Positions 18,701-27,351 are shown, numbered from the stretch's first letter. The stretch is 64,000 nucleotides of DNA from Lachnospiraceae bacterium (GCA_016286555.1 JAEETA010000003.1:81556-145555), one strand, 5' to 3'. The notes: generated by a model not told the origin, from the letters alone. Numbers and translations: made by a program.

Positions 18701-18857
18701 GGGGCGAAAAATCATTGTGCGATCATGCTTGCATGAATCGCGCGGTGAATTTGAGCCCCGTCGACCATGAGGAAGAAGTCATATCCTGCATTGCGGGATA
18801 TGACGGGATTCCGAATGGGCGTAGGATGGCGGGAGTTCCGCAGGAACGAAGCCATCC
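18701..18857 (+). ncRNA. Structured intergenic element, copy 1
   Basis: 157 nt directly after the TIR gene. Hairpin 1: closing stem GGGGC/GCCCC around an inner palindrome with loop CATG-CTTG-CATG. Hairpin 2: TCATATCCTGC / GCGGGATATGA (18779-18803), followed by GGGATTCCGAATG. Hairpin 3 (18824-18857): GGATGGC, internal loop GGGA, GTTCC, GCA, GGAAC, internal loop GAA, GCCATCC. Copy 2 at 23140-23330 keeps all three hairpins and loops but with different stem sequences, so base pairing is conserved. No ORF is supported here. It could be a small RNA, a 3'-UTR element or a mobile structured repeat. Confidence 0.65.
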
Positions 18858-18899
18858 GTGTTAAGATTAAGACGAGACATACATCAGGGAGGAAAACAG

Positions 18900-20471
18900 A
18901 TGAAGCTGACAGATCTTTCACCTTTTAATGAGATCGTGATCCAATGTCATGACAATCCGGATGCGGATGCACTGGGCTCCGGCTTTGCGCTTTTGCATTA
19001 TTTTTCCTCTCTGGGGAAAAATGTGCATTTCATCTACAGCGGCAGAGCGAAGGTGACCAAGAGCAACTTAAAACTCATGATCCAGGAACTGGAGATCGCG
19101 GTCACCTATGTGAAGGATGAGGTTGCCTTTGCCAAGGCCGTGGCTGCGTGGCGCGGCATGGAAGGCACCGTAACCGACGGGCCCGAACTGCTGTTGATGA
19201 CAGATTGTCAATACGGTGAAGGTAATGTGACGAAGTTCCCGGCGCAGACCGTTGCGGTGATCGATCACCATCAGGTGACGGGCTCCCTGCCGGAGCTGCA
19301 CGAAGTGCGCAGCAAGAACGGCAGCGCCTGCACCATCGTCTGGGATATGATGAAGCAGGCAGGTTACGATTTTGGTCGTGACTGGAGAGTGTCCACTGCG
19401 CTGTACTACGGACTTTTGACGGATACCGGGAACTTTGCGGATCTGCGGCATCCGCTGGACAGAGATATGCGGGAAGCGCTGGACATTGATGCTACCCTGA
19501 TCCGTCGCCTCTGCAATTCCAACCTGTCTCTGGAGGAGATGAAGGTGGCAGGTGTGGCCCTCATCAGTAATGAGTACCACGAGGATCACCGCTATGCCAT
19601 CATTCAGTCCGAGCCCTGTGATCCCAACATTCTGGGACTCATCAGCGATTTTGCCCTTTCCGTGGACACGGTGGATATGTGTCTGGTGTACACCGTGCTT
19701 TCCGACGGTATTAAATTCTCCGTCAGAAGCTGCATCCGGGAGGCGAAGGCAAGCGAGCTGGCAGCTTACCTTTCTGCGGACATCGGTTCCGGCGGCGGCC
19801 ATCTGGACAAGGCAGGCGGATTTTTGCAGACAGCCCTGATCATCGAGAAATACCCGGAGTATGATTTTTCCCAGAGCAACCGCTTCCTGCAGATCATCCG
19901 CGAGGTGCTGCGGCAGCGCATGAGCGAGTACTTCGACAGCTTCGATGTCATCGACGTGAAGAAGGATAAGCTGAATGAGGATGAGGTGGAGCTCTATCAC
20001 AAGGTGCCCATGACGGTTGGCTACGTGAAGGCTTCCGATGTGGCTCAGGTGGGCTCCGATATCGTGATCCGTACCCTGGAGGGGGACATCCATCTGACGG
20101 TGGAGCCGGATCATTACATCATGATCGGCATCAAGGGAGAGGTGTATCCCATCCACGAGAAGAAATTCCTGGCAGGGTATGAAAAGCTGGACGAGGTCTA
20201 CAACCTGCAGCTGGAGTATGAGCCCAGGATCACCAAGGGCAAGGAGAGCATCCTGCTGCTTCCCTACGCAAAGCAGTGCCGCACCACGGGCAAATCCCAG
20301 ATCCTGGCCCGGAAGCTGACAAAGCCCATGAAGGTCTTTACCGAGTGGGACAGAGAAGGCTATATGTATGGCAAGGTGGGCGATTACGTGGCCTGCCGCA
20401 TGGACGACCACAGCGATATCTATATCGTTGACGGCGATATTTTTGCAAACAGTTACGCCCCCGGTGAATAA
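18900..20471 (+). CDS. DHH-family phosphoesterase with C-terminal extension
   Basis: 523 aa; a typical NrnA is about 320, so there is a ~200-residue extension. N-terminal DHH motifs: CHDNPDADALGSG, LLLMTDCQYG and AVIDHHQVTG; DHHA1-type GSGGGHLDKAGG at about 305-320. The extension (about 345-523) contains two similar beta-rich stretches (SDVAQVGSDIVIRTLEGDIHL, EGYMYGKVGDYVACRMDD) and ends in DGDIFANSYAPGE. All catalytic Asp/His appear present. The substrate may be a short RNA or cyclic dinucleotide-derived pNpN by family, but is unknown. ATG 18900 follows CAGGGAGGAAAACAG; the track start is upstream GTG. It lies 18 bp before ribF. Confidence 0.85.
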   Translation: MKLTDLSPFNEIVIQCHDNPDADALGSGFALLHYFSSLGKNVHFIYSGRAKVTKSNLKLMIQELEIAVTYVKDEVAFAKAVAAWRGMEGTVTDGPELLLMTDCQYGEGNVTKFPAQTVAVIDHHQVTGSLPELHEVRSKNGSACTIVWDMMKQAGYDFGRDWRVSTALYYGLLTDTGNFADLRHPLDRDMREALDIDATLIRRLCNSNLSLEEMKVAGVALISNEYHEDHRYAIIQSEPCDPNILGLISDFALSVDTVDMCLVYTVLSDGIKFSVRSCIREAKASELAAYLSADIGSGGGHLDKAGGFLQTALIIEKYPEYDFSQSNRFLQIIREVLRQRMSEYFDSFDVIDVKKDKLNEDEVELYHKVPMTVGYVKASDVAQVGSDIVIRTLEGDIHLTVEPDHYIMIGIKGEVYPIHEKKFLAGYEKLDEVYNLQLEYEPRITKGKESILLLPYAKQCRTTGKSQILARKLTKPMKVFTEWDREGYMYGKVGDYVACRMDDHSDIYIVDGDIFANSYAPGE

Positions 20472-20489
20472 GGGGTTACGAGGTTCAGC

Positions 20490-21410
20490 TTGGAGATCAT
20501 TACCGGAACGGAAGAATTTCATATTGAAGCGGACACGGCGGTGGCCATCGGAAAATTCGACGGCGTGCACCTGGGACACAGGCGCATTCTGGAGGAGATC
20601 CTGAAAAAACAGAGCGAAGGCCTCCGATCCTGTGTGTTTACCTTTGATCCGTCCCCGGCGGTGCTCTTTGGCGGTGGTGATGTCCGGGAACTCACCACCC
20701 GGGAGGAAAAGCGGCTCCTGCTGCAGCGAATGGGTGTGGAGATCCTGATCGAGTATCCCCTGAGCTTTGAAAATGCGGCGACGCCCCCGGAGATCTTTGT
20801 CCGGGAGATCCTGATCGAGCGCATGGGTGCAGGCTTCCTGGCTGCGGGCCCGGACCTGTCCTTCGGCGCAGGCGGCAGAGGAAATCTGGAGCTCCTGCGG
20901 AAAATGGCACCGGAAAGCGGTCTGGAGATCAGCGAGATCCCCAAACTTCTCTTTGAGGACGGGGGAGAGACGAAGGAGATCAGTTCTTCCCTGATCCGTT
21001 CCTTTGTGGAAGCGGGCCGGATGGAAGAAGCGGGAGAGTGCCTGGGCACGCCCTATCCCATTCTTGGAAAGGTGGTGCAGGGTGCGCATCTGGGACATAC
21101 CCTTGGTTTCCCCACAGTGAATGTGGAGATTCCGGAAGAAAAACTCCTGCCGCCCTACGGCGTGTACACTTCCGTGATGACGGTGGACGGACGTGAGTAT
21201 CAGGGTATTACCAACATTGGCTGCAAGCCTACGGTGGCTTCCGGCATACGCCCTCTCGCGGAAACCTACCTCTATGATTTTGACGAGGAGATCTACGGGA
21301 AGGAAGTGCTGATCGGCCTGAAGGCTTTCAAGCGTCCGGAGCGGAAGTTCCCCGATGTGGAAGCCTTAAAGGAGCAGCTGCGGCAGGATATTGAAAACTG
21401 CAGGCCCTGA
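20490..21410 (+). CDS. ribF: Bifunctional riboflavin kinase / FAD synthetase
   Basis: 306 aa, standard length. The N-terminal nucleotidyltransferase domain has AIGKFDGVHLGHRRIL and the ISSSLIR motif; the C-terminal riboflavin kinase domain has GAHLGHTLGFPTVNV and PPYGVYTSVM. It makes FMN and FAD from riboflavin. The start is TTG (GAGG 6 nt upstream); no in-frame ATG fits better. ribF next to truB and rpsO is a conserved bacterial arrangement, here with three extra genes inserted. Confidence 0.95.
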   Translation: MEIITGTEEFHIEADTAVAIGKFDGVHLGHRRILEEILKKQSEGLRSCVFTFDPSPAVLFGGGDVRELTTREEKRLLLQRMGVEILIEYPLSFENAATPPEIFVREILIERMGAGFLAAGPDLSFGAGGRGNLELLRKMAPESGLEISEIPKLLFEDGGETKEISSSLIRSFVEAGRMEEAGECLGTPYPILGKVVQGAHLGHTLGFPTVNVEIPEEKLLPPYGVYTSVMTVDGREYQGITNIGCKPTVASGIRPLAETYLYDFDEEIYGKEVLIGLKAFKRPERKFPDVEALKEQLRQDIENCRP

Positions 21411-21469
21411 GGATGGCGGATTTTGATCAGGAGATTTTGATATATTAGCCAGGCGAGGAGAATTGGATT

Positions 21470-23131
21470 TTGCGAAAGAAAGCGTACGGAAAAGCGGTGG
21501 TCCGGGGCGTGCTGCTGGCAGCGGCGATGATGCTGTCAGGGTGCGGAGCGGGCGGATCTGCAGGATCGGATGAAGGCGCCGTGAGCACGGAAACGGCGCA
21601 GACAGAGAGCGAATCGGAAAATACGGCCTCGGGGGAAGCCTCGCAGCCGGCAGAAGGAACAAAAGAGCAGGAGGATGTTTCAATGGACTATGCAGAGCTT
21701 TTCAAGGATGTGAAGGTGGCACAGAGCTTCAAGGGAGCGACAAACTGCAACCCCATCATCGAGCAGCACTACGGCGCAGACCCTTATGCGCTGGTGTACG
21801 GCGACGAGGTGTATTTTTACATGACTGCCGATGCCTATGAGTACGATGCCAAGGGAGAGATCTCGGAGAATACCTACGGCAAGATCCGCAGTCTCTATGT
21901 GGTTTCTACGAAGGATATGATCAATTTCACCGACCACGGCGAGATCACCATTGCGGGCGAAGGGGGAGCAACTACCTGGGCACACAATTCCTGGGCCCCT
22001 GCGGCAGCGTGGAAGGAGATCGACGGTAAGCCCAAGTTCTTCCTGTATTTTGCGGACAACGGCGGCGGCATCGGCGTGGTTACCGCTGACAGCCCCGTGG
22101 GACCTTTCCGGGACGAGCTGGGTCACGGCCTGATCCGCAGAGATATGGAAAATTGCGGTAATGTGGAGTGGCTCTTTGATCCCGCAGTGCTGGTGGATGA
22201 TGACGGCAGAGCTTACATCTACTTTGGCGGCGGCGTGCCGAAAGGAAAGGCCTCCCATCCCATGACCGCAAGATGCGCGGAGCTGGGGGAGGACATGATG
22301 AGCCTGAAGGGGGTACCCGAGGTCATCGATGCGCCTTACCTCTTTGAGGATTCCGGCATCCACAAGTTCGGTGATACCTATTATTACACCTACTGCAGCA
22401 ATTTCAGCGTGGACGCGGAAGGCACCGCGGAGTACGGTTTTGAGAACGGCGAGATCTGCGTCATGGAGAGCAAGAGTCCCCTGGGACCCTTCACCTTTAA
22501 GGAGCGGATCCTGAAAAATCCCGGCGCATACTTCGGCGTGGGCGGCAACAATCACCATGCAGTGTTTGAATTCAAGGATCAGTGGTATATCACCTACCAC
22601 ACCCGTATCCTGGAGACCGCGCAGGGCATTCAGAAGGGCTATCGCAGCACCAGCGTCGAGCCCATCAGCATCGCTGAGGACGGCACCATCGGCAACATCG
22701 TCATGACAAAGAACGGCCGCAAGCAGGTGGGTGCGCTGAATCCCTATGAGACCATTAACGGTGCCACCTTCGCAGTGATGGGCGGTGTGGATACCGCTCC
22801 TGCGGATGAAGTGAGCAAGGAGTACGGTTGCGGCAATCTGCTGCTGACCGCCATCGATACCGGAGATTTCGTAATGCTCCGGGGCGTGGACTTCGGCGAT
22901 AAAGGTGCTACGAAGATCAAAGCTACCGTCCGCACGAATGGCCAGACTGGCGCGGTCCGCATCACCACCCGTTTTGCCACCGGCGATGTGGCAGGATACC
23001 TTCCCATCAGCGGAGAGGGAGATACGGTGGTCTGCGAGGCGGAGCTGGATGCACCTCTGACGGGGATCCAGGATGTGTACTTCACCTTCAGCGGAGAAGG
23101 ATACGAGATTTTGGACTGGGTCTTTGAATGA
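21470..23131 (+). CDS. Secreted GH43-like glycosidase lipoprotein with C-terminal CBM6-like domain
   Basis: 553 aa with a lipoprotein signal peptide (lipobox LSGC at about 22-25) and a Ser/Thr/Glu-rich linker. Residues ~85-400 form a five-bladed propeller: NPIIEQHYGADPYALVYGDEVY supplies the catalytic base Asp, FDPAVLVDDDGRAYIYFGGG the middle Asp, and FEDSGIHKFGDTYYYTY the Glu proton donor. Residues ~430-553 form a CBM6-type jelly roll (VMLRGVDFGDKGATKI). GH43 enzymes cut arabinose or xylose side chains. It would sit on the outer membrane face of this Gram-positive cell. Start TTG with AGGAG upstream. Followed by structured element copy 2. Confidence 0.85.
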   Translation: MRKKAYGKAVVRGVLLAAAMMLSGCGAGGSAGSDEGAVSTETAQTESESENTASGEASQPAEGTKEQEDVSMDYAELFKDVKVAQSFKGATNCNPIIEQHYGADPYALVYGDEVYFYMTADAYEYDAKGEISENTYGKIRSLYVVSTKDMINFTDHGEITIAGEGGATTWAHNSWAPAAAWKEIDGKPKFFLYFADNGGGIGVVTADSPVGPFRDELGHGLIRRDMENCGNVEWLFDPAVLVDDDGRAYIYFGGGVPKGKASHPMTARCAELGEDMMSLKGVPEVIDAPYLFEDSGIHKFGDTYYYTYCSNFSVDAEGTAEYGFENGEICVMESKSPLGPFTFKERILKNPGAYFGVGGNNHHAVFEFKDQWYITYHTRILETAQGIQKGYRSTSVEPISIAEDGTIGNIVMTKNGRKQVGALNPYETINGATFAVMGGVDTAPADEVSKEYGCGNLLLTAIDTGDFVMLRGVDFGDKGATKIKATVRTNGQTGAVRITTRFATGDVAGYLPISGEGDTVVCEAELDAPLTGIQDVYFTFSGEGYEILDWVFE

Positions 23132-23139
23132 TGATACAA

Positions 23140-23330
23140 GGGTCATAAGTCAAAACTGCGAGTTATGCTTGCATAAACGAGCATTTTGACTTAAGGACCC
23201 GAACAAACATGAGCAAGTAGCAATTTCCTGCGAAGGCAGGAAATTAGCGGATTGCGAATGCATGACAACAGAGCGCAAAGCGGTCTGTTGTAGTGTAGAA
23301 TTGCGAGAGTTGCGCAGCAACGGAGCAATT
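23140..23330 (+). ncRNA. Structured intergenic element, copy 2
   Basis: 191 nt after the GH43 gene. Hairpin 1: GGGTC and AGTCAAAA pair with TTTTGACT and GACCC around TTATG-CTTG-CATAA. Hairpin 2: AATTTCCTGC / GCAGGAAATT (23222-23245), then CGGATTGCGAATG. An extra hairpin ACAACAGA/TCTGTTGT (23265-23291) is present only here. Hairpin 3 (23299-23330): AATTGC, GAGA, GTTGC, GCA, GCAAC, GGA, GCAATT. The same loops as copy 1 with compensatory stem changes. CATGAG before hairpin 2 is also shared. Confidence 0.65.
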
Positions 23331-23454
23331 TGTTGTATCAGATAAAACAGAAACTGCACCGCTCGTACCGTTTCCGCAATGCCCTTATTATAGTGAAGAA
23401 ACGGAAACGGAACGGAAACGATTAAGTGACCGTAAAATGTGGATTTTACAGGGG
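23331..23454. other. Intergenic stretch before the NlpC/P60 promoter
   Basis: No gene. It contains CGTTTCCG opposite a short tandem CGGAAACGGAACGGAAACG (about 23402-23420), which could pair with it, then leads into the promoter dyad. Nothing else recognised. Confidence 0.4.
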
Positions 23455-23483
23455 TTGACAATAATTTTGTCAGCCCCTATAAT
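23455..23483 (+). promoter_or_regulatory. Consensus sigma-A promoter embedded in an inverted repeat
   Basis: TTGACA, 17-nt spacer, TATAAT: a perfect consensus. The -35 box and most of the spacer lie in GGGGTTGACAA / TTGTCAGCCCC (23451-23477), an 11-bp dyad with one G-T pair, so a regulator bound there would cover the -35 region. It drives the NlpC/P60 gene about 85 nt downstream. Confidence 0.85.
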
Positions 23484-23566
23484 TTATTTGTAATATTTTT
23501 GTAACATTCGATTTGCACAGAGGCGAAATCAGGGGATTGCGCCTCGATTTTATGGGGATACGATTC

Positions 23567-24613
23567 ATGAGAGTTTCAGTTGCAGCCAAGATCATAGCGG
23601 GCGGCCTGCTGGCAGCAGGTCTTTTTCTGGTGCCCGGGACCTGCGCTCAGGCGGAGACTACCAATTCCATCATCGGCGGGGGCGGCGTTGCTGGCGTGAC
23701 CGGCATCACCGATCTGACCGAGGATGAGCTCATCGCCATGGCGGAAGAGTCCGAAGGATCTTTTTACGGCTACACCAATATCGGCATCTGCAATGTGGAA
23801 GAGGGCAACCTGAATGTCCGTGCTGCCGGCACTTCCGACGCTTCCATGCTGGGCAAGCTTCCCAGAAACGCAGCATGCGAGATCCATTACATCGACGAGA
23901 ACGGCTGGGCACAGATCACTTCCGGTGAAGTGAACGGCTGGGTGAATTCCGAGTATCTGCTGATGGGTGCCGAGGCGAGAGTGAAGGCACACGAGCTGGT
24001 CCGTACCGTAGCACTGGTCCAGACCAACGGCCTGAATGTCCGCGAGGAGCCCAGCACCGATTCTGCTATCCTTACCCAGATGCTTAAAGGGCAGGAGCTG
24101 GAGTTCGTTCAATATGTAGACAACGGTTGGATCGAGGTGACGATCGACGCCGATACCTGCTACGTGGCAGGGGAATATGTGGAAGTTACCGAGATGCTGG
24201 ACGTGGCAGTTACCATGAAGGAACTCCTCTACGGCCAGGGCATTTCCGATACCCGCGTTGCTATCTGTGAGTATGCAAAGCAGTTCGTAGGTAACCCTTA
24301 TGTATGGGGTGGCACCAGCCTGACCAAGGGCTGCGATTGCTCCGGATTCGTCATGGTGATCTTCAAGAAGTGGGGCTACTCCTTGAGCCACTCCTCCAGA
24401 GCACAGGCCAACGAGGGAACCAAGATCAAGTTCTCCGAGATCAAGCCCGGCGACCTGATCTTCTACGGCAACAGCCGCGGAACCATCAACCATGTGGGTA
24501 TCTACCTGGGCAACGGACAGGTCATTTCCGCATCCAGCCCCAAGACCGGTATCCGTATCTCTCCTTACAACTACCGTACTCCTCTGAAGTATGTGAGAGT
24601 GATCAAAGACTAA
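23567..24613 (+). CDS. Secreted SH3b-SH3b-NlpC/P60 cell-wall endopeptidase
   Basis: 348 aa. Signal peptide to about residue 28 (KIIAGGLLAAGLFLVPGTCAQA), an acidic linker, two bacterial SH3 domains (each with a LNVR motif, about 75-140 and 155-215) and a C-terminal NlpC/P60 domain. Catalytic Cys is in KGCDCSGF and His in INHVGIYLG. Such enzymes cut gamma-D-Glu-diamino acid bonds in peptidoglycan, for growth or separation. ATG 23567 (MRVSV) starts the signal peptide cleanly; the track's ATG 23513 adds a non-signal-like stretch. Confidence 0.92.
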   Translation: MRVSVAAKIIAGGLLAAGLFLVPGTCAQAETTNSIIGGGGVAGVTGITDLTEDELIAMAEESEGSFYGYTNIGICNVEEGNLNVRAAGTSDASMLGKLPRNAACEIHYIDENGWAQITSGEVNGWVNSEYLLMGAEARVKAHELVRTVALVQTNGLNVREEPSTDSAILTQMLKGQELEFVQYVDNGWIEVTIDADTCYVAGEYVEVTEMLDVAVTMKELLYGQGISDTRVAICEYAKQFVGNPYVWGGTSLTKGCDCSGFVMVIFKKWGYSLSHSSRAQANEGTKIKFSEIKPGDLIFYGNSRGTINHVGIYLGNGQVISASSPKTGIRISPYNYRTPLKYVRVIKD

Positions 24614-24654
24614 AGACCGTAAGACAGTGCGGCAAAATAAATATTTACAATTAT

Positions 24655-24680
24655 CAAGGGATATGGTAACATATCCCTTG
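24655..24680 (+). terminator. Perfect hairpin between the NlpC/P60 gene and rpsO
   Basis: CAAGGGATATG, GTAA tetraloop, CATATCCCTTG: an 11-bp perfect stem. The following sequence is TG-rich rather than a clean T run, so it may be a weak terminator or an RNA processing/stability structure. Confidence 0.5.
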
Positions 24681-24779
24681 TGTTGTGTAATGCGGGCACT
24701 CGGTTTGCGGCTTCTCCGGCCGGGGCTTAGTGTTTCGCCAAATTATGTGGCGCTAAAAGCGCATTAGGAGGTTTTTCAA

Positions 24780-25046
24780 ATGATCACCAAAGAGAAAAAG
24801 ACAGCCATCATGAACGAGTATGCAAGAACCCCCGGCGACACCGGTTCCCCGGAAGTTCAGGTTGCAGTGCTCACCGCAAGAATCCAGGAGCTCACCGAGC
24901 ACCTGAAGGAGAACCCCAAGGATCATCATTCCCGTCGCGGAATGCTGAAGATGATCGGCCGTCGTCGTGGCCTTCTTGACTATCTGAAGCAGGTAGACAT
25001 TGAGAGATATCGTGCTCTGATCGAGAAGCTTGGCCTGAGAAAGTAA
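24780..25046 (+). CDS. rpsO: 30S ribosomal protein S15
   Basis: 88 aa, exactly the usual size. [19 protein letters not shown] and [21 protein letters not shown] are the S15 signatures contacting 16S rRNA helices. Ribosome-binding site AGGAGG. The 100-nt leader carries short hairpins (e.g. GCGC-TAAAA-GCGC next to the ribosome-binding site) that could serve the autoregulation known for S15, although I cannot identify a specific S15 leader class. pnp follows, as in most bacteria. Confidence 0.97.
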   Translation: MITKEKKTAIMNEYARTPGDTGSPEVQVAVLTARIQELTEHLKENPKDHHSRRGMLKMIGRRRGLLDYLKQVDIERYRALIEKLGLRK

Positions 25047-25054
25047 TCCTAAAC

Positions 25055-25114
25055 TTTACGCGAAAGAATGGGAAACTATGCCGGCGGCATATTTTTTCAT
25101 TCTTTTTGCGTAAT
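25055..25114 (+). promoter_or_regulatory. Long stem structure in the rpsO-pnp spacer
   Basis: ACGC-AAAGAATG pairs with CATTCTTT-GCGT, enclosing a second stem TATGCC/GGCATA. A long imperfect duplex at this place resembles the RNase III-cleaved pnp leader of E. coli, through which PNPase autoregulates. The parallel is by position only. Confidence 0.5.
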
Positions 25115-25171
25115 TGGAGCATTTTCTGGTAACTCGGAATAAAGAGTGTCCACCGAGACCGCTGAAAAGCG

Positions 25172-25195
25172 TGCGAGGGATTCTCGTATTTTTTT
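25172..25195 (+). terminator. Terminator/attenuator upstream of pnp
   Basis: TGCGAG, GGATT, CTCGTA and TTTTTTT: a short hairpin with a seven-T run, 63 nt before the pnp start. It could terminate rpsO transcripts or attenuate pnp. Confidence 0.6.
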
Positions 25196-25257
25196 CAGTA
25201 GTTTCGGTACCTTTTTATTCCTTGTAATAAATCGCCGAAAGGCAAAGGAGGTACCAT

Positions 25258-27351
25258 ATGGCATACCGGACTTATGAAATGGAACTGGCCGGCAGAACCC
25301 TGAAGGTCGACATCGATCGTGTGGGTAAGCAGGCAAACGGCTGTGCGTTCATGCACTACGGTGACACCACCGTTCTGTGTACCGCAACCGCATCTGAGAA
25401 GCCCCGTGACGGGATCGATTTCTTCCCCCTGAGCGTGGAGTACGAGGAGAAGATGTACTCTGTGGGCAAGATCCCCGGAGGATTCAACAAGAGAGAGGGA
25501 AAGGCAAGCGAGAATGCGATTCTTACCAGCCGTGTCATCGATCGCCCCATGCGCCCTCTGTTCCCCAAGGATTACCGCAATGACGTCACCCTGAACTGCA
25601 TGGTGATGAGCGTTGATCCTAACACCCGCCCCGAGTTGGTTGCAATGCTGGGCGCTGCAATTTCCACCTGCATTTCCGACATTCCTTTTGACGGCCCTTG
25701 CGCTATGACCCAGATGGGTCTGGTAAACGGTGAGTTCATCGTGAACCCCAACCAGGAGCAGTGGGCAAAGGGTGACCTGAAGCTGACCGTCGCTTCCACC
25801 CGCGAGAAGGTGATCATGATCGAGGCAGGCGCCAACATCATCCCTGAAGCAAAGATGATCGAGGCTATTTACAAGTGCCACGAGGTCAACCAGACCATCA
25901 TCGCATTCATCGACAAGATCGTTGCAGAGTGCGGCAAGAAGAAGCACGAGTACACCAGTTGTGCGATCCCTGCAGAGCTGTTTGAGGAGATCAAGAAGAT
26001 CGTTCCTCCCGCTGAGATGGAGACTGCAGTCTTCACCGACGAGAAGCAGGTGCGTGAGGAGAATATCCGCAACATCACCGCAAAACTGGAGGAGGCATTC
26101 GCAGACAACGAGGAGTGGCTGGCAGTGCTGGGCGAGGCTATCTACCAGTACGAGAAGAAGACCGTCCGCAAGATGATCCTGAAGGATCACAAGCGTCCTG
26201 ACGGCCGTGAGATCACCCAGATCCGTCCTCTGGCTGCAGAGGTTGATATCATCCCTCGCGTGCACGGTTCTTCCATGTTCACCCGTGGACAGACCCAGAT
26301 CTGCGACGTCGTTACCCTGGCTCCTCTTTCCGAGTCCCAGAAGGTAGACGGTCTGGATCCCAACGTTACCGAGAAGAGATACATCCATCACTACAATTTC
26401 CCTTCCTACTCCGTAGGAGAGACCAAGCCCAGCCGTGGACCCGGACGTCGTGAGATCGGTCACGGTGCACTGGCTGAGAGAGCTCTGATCCCCGTGCTTC
26501 CCACTGTGGACGAGTTCCCTTATGCGATCCGTGCCGTATCCGAGACCTTTGAGTCCAACGGATCCACTTCCATGGCTTCCACCTGCGCATCCTGCATGTC
26601 CCTGATGGCAGCAGGTGTGCCCATCAAGGCTATGGTTGCAGGTATTTCCTGTGGTCTGGTCACCGGCGATACCGATGATGATTTCGTACTGCTTACCGAC
26701 ATCCAGGGTCTCGAGGACTTCTTCGGCGACATGGACTTCAAGGTGACCGGTACCACCGAGGGTATCACCGCTATTCAGATGGACATCAAGATCCATGGTC
26801 TGACCCGCCCCATCGTGGAGGGTGCTATCGCACGCTGCCGCGAGGCGAGACTTTTCATCATGGACAACTGCATGAAGCCCGCTATCGCAGCTCCCAGAGC
26901 TACCGTTAACGAGTATGCTCCCAAGATCATCTCCCTGCAGATCGATCCCGAGAAGATCGGTGATGTGGTCGGCCAGAGAGGTAAGACCATCAACGAGATC
27001 ATCGCTCGCACCGGTGTTAAGATCGATATCGACGACAGCGGCCGCGTAGATGTCTGCGGTGTGGATCAGAAGGGCATGGATGCAGCCATCGAGATGATCA
27101 AGATCATCACCACCGAGTTCCAGGAAGGCCAGATCTTCAAGGGCAAGGTTGTCTCCATCAAGGAGTTCGGCGCATTCATCGAGTTTGCACCCGGCAAGGA
27201 GGGAATGGTTCACATTTCCAAGATTGCCAAGGAGCGCGTGGAGCATGTTGAGGATTACCTGACCCTGGGTGACGAGGTTACCGTTGTATGCCTCGGCAAG
27301 GACAAGATGGGCAGAATCAGCTTCTCCATGAAGGATGTTGCTCAGCACTGA
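25258..27351 (+). CDS. pnp: Polyribonucleotide nucleotidyltransferase (PNPase)
   Basis: 697 aa, full length. Two RNase PH domains (about 1-220 and 305-545, the second with the catalytic SGDTDDD-like segment GLVTGDTDDDFVLLTDI), an alpha-helical linker, a KH domain (KIGDVVGQRGKTINEIIARTG) and an S1 domain (FKGKVVSIKEFGAFIEF). It degrades RNA 3'-5' with phosphate. Strong ribosome-binding site AAAGGAGG. Codon use is strongly biased, as expected for an abundant protein. A strong terminator follows. Confidence 0.97.
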   Translation: MAYRTYEMELAGRTLKVDIDRVGKQANGCAFMHYGDTTVLCTATASEKPRDGIDFFPLSVEYEEKMYSVGKIPGGFNKREGKASENAILTSRVIDRPMRPLFPKDYRNDVTLNCMVMSVDPNTRPELVAMLGAAISTCISDIPFDGPCAMTQMGLVNGEFIVNPNQEQWAKGDLKLTVASTREKVIMIEAGANIIPEAKMIEAIYKCHEVNQTIIAFIDKIVAECGKKKHEYTSCAIPAELFEEIKKIVPPAEMETAVFTDEKQVREENIRNITAKLEEAFADNEEWLAVLGEAIYQYEKKTVRKMILKDHKRPDGREITQIRPLAAEVDIIPRVHGSSMFTRGQTQICDVVTLAPLSESQKVDGLDPNVTEKRYIHHYNFPSYSVGETKPSRGPGRREIGHGALAERALIPVLPTVDEFPYAIRAVSETFESNGSTSMASTCASCMSLMAAGVPIKAMVAGISCGLVTGDTDDDFVLLTDIQGLEDFFGDMDFKVTGTTEGITAIQMDIKIHGLTRPIVEGAIARCREARLFIMDNCMKPAIAAPRATVNEYAPKIISLQIDPEKIGDVVGQRGKTINEIIARTGVKIDIDDSGRVDVCGVDQKGMDAAIEMIKIITTEFQEGQIFKGKVVSIKEFGAFIEFAPGKEGMVHISKIAKERVEHVEDYLTLGDEVTVVCLGKDKMGRISFSMKDVAQH

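Noticed and set aside
18701-18857. Small protein gene after the TIR gene
   Set aside because: The only ORFs are short, without ribosome-binding sites, and are broken in copy 2 while the hairpins are conserved.
19068-21098. 676-aa antisense ORF across the DHH and ribF genes
   Set aside because: It crosses two well-supported genes and their junction; shadow.
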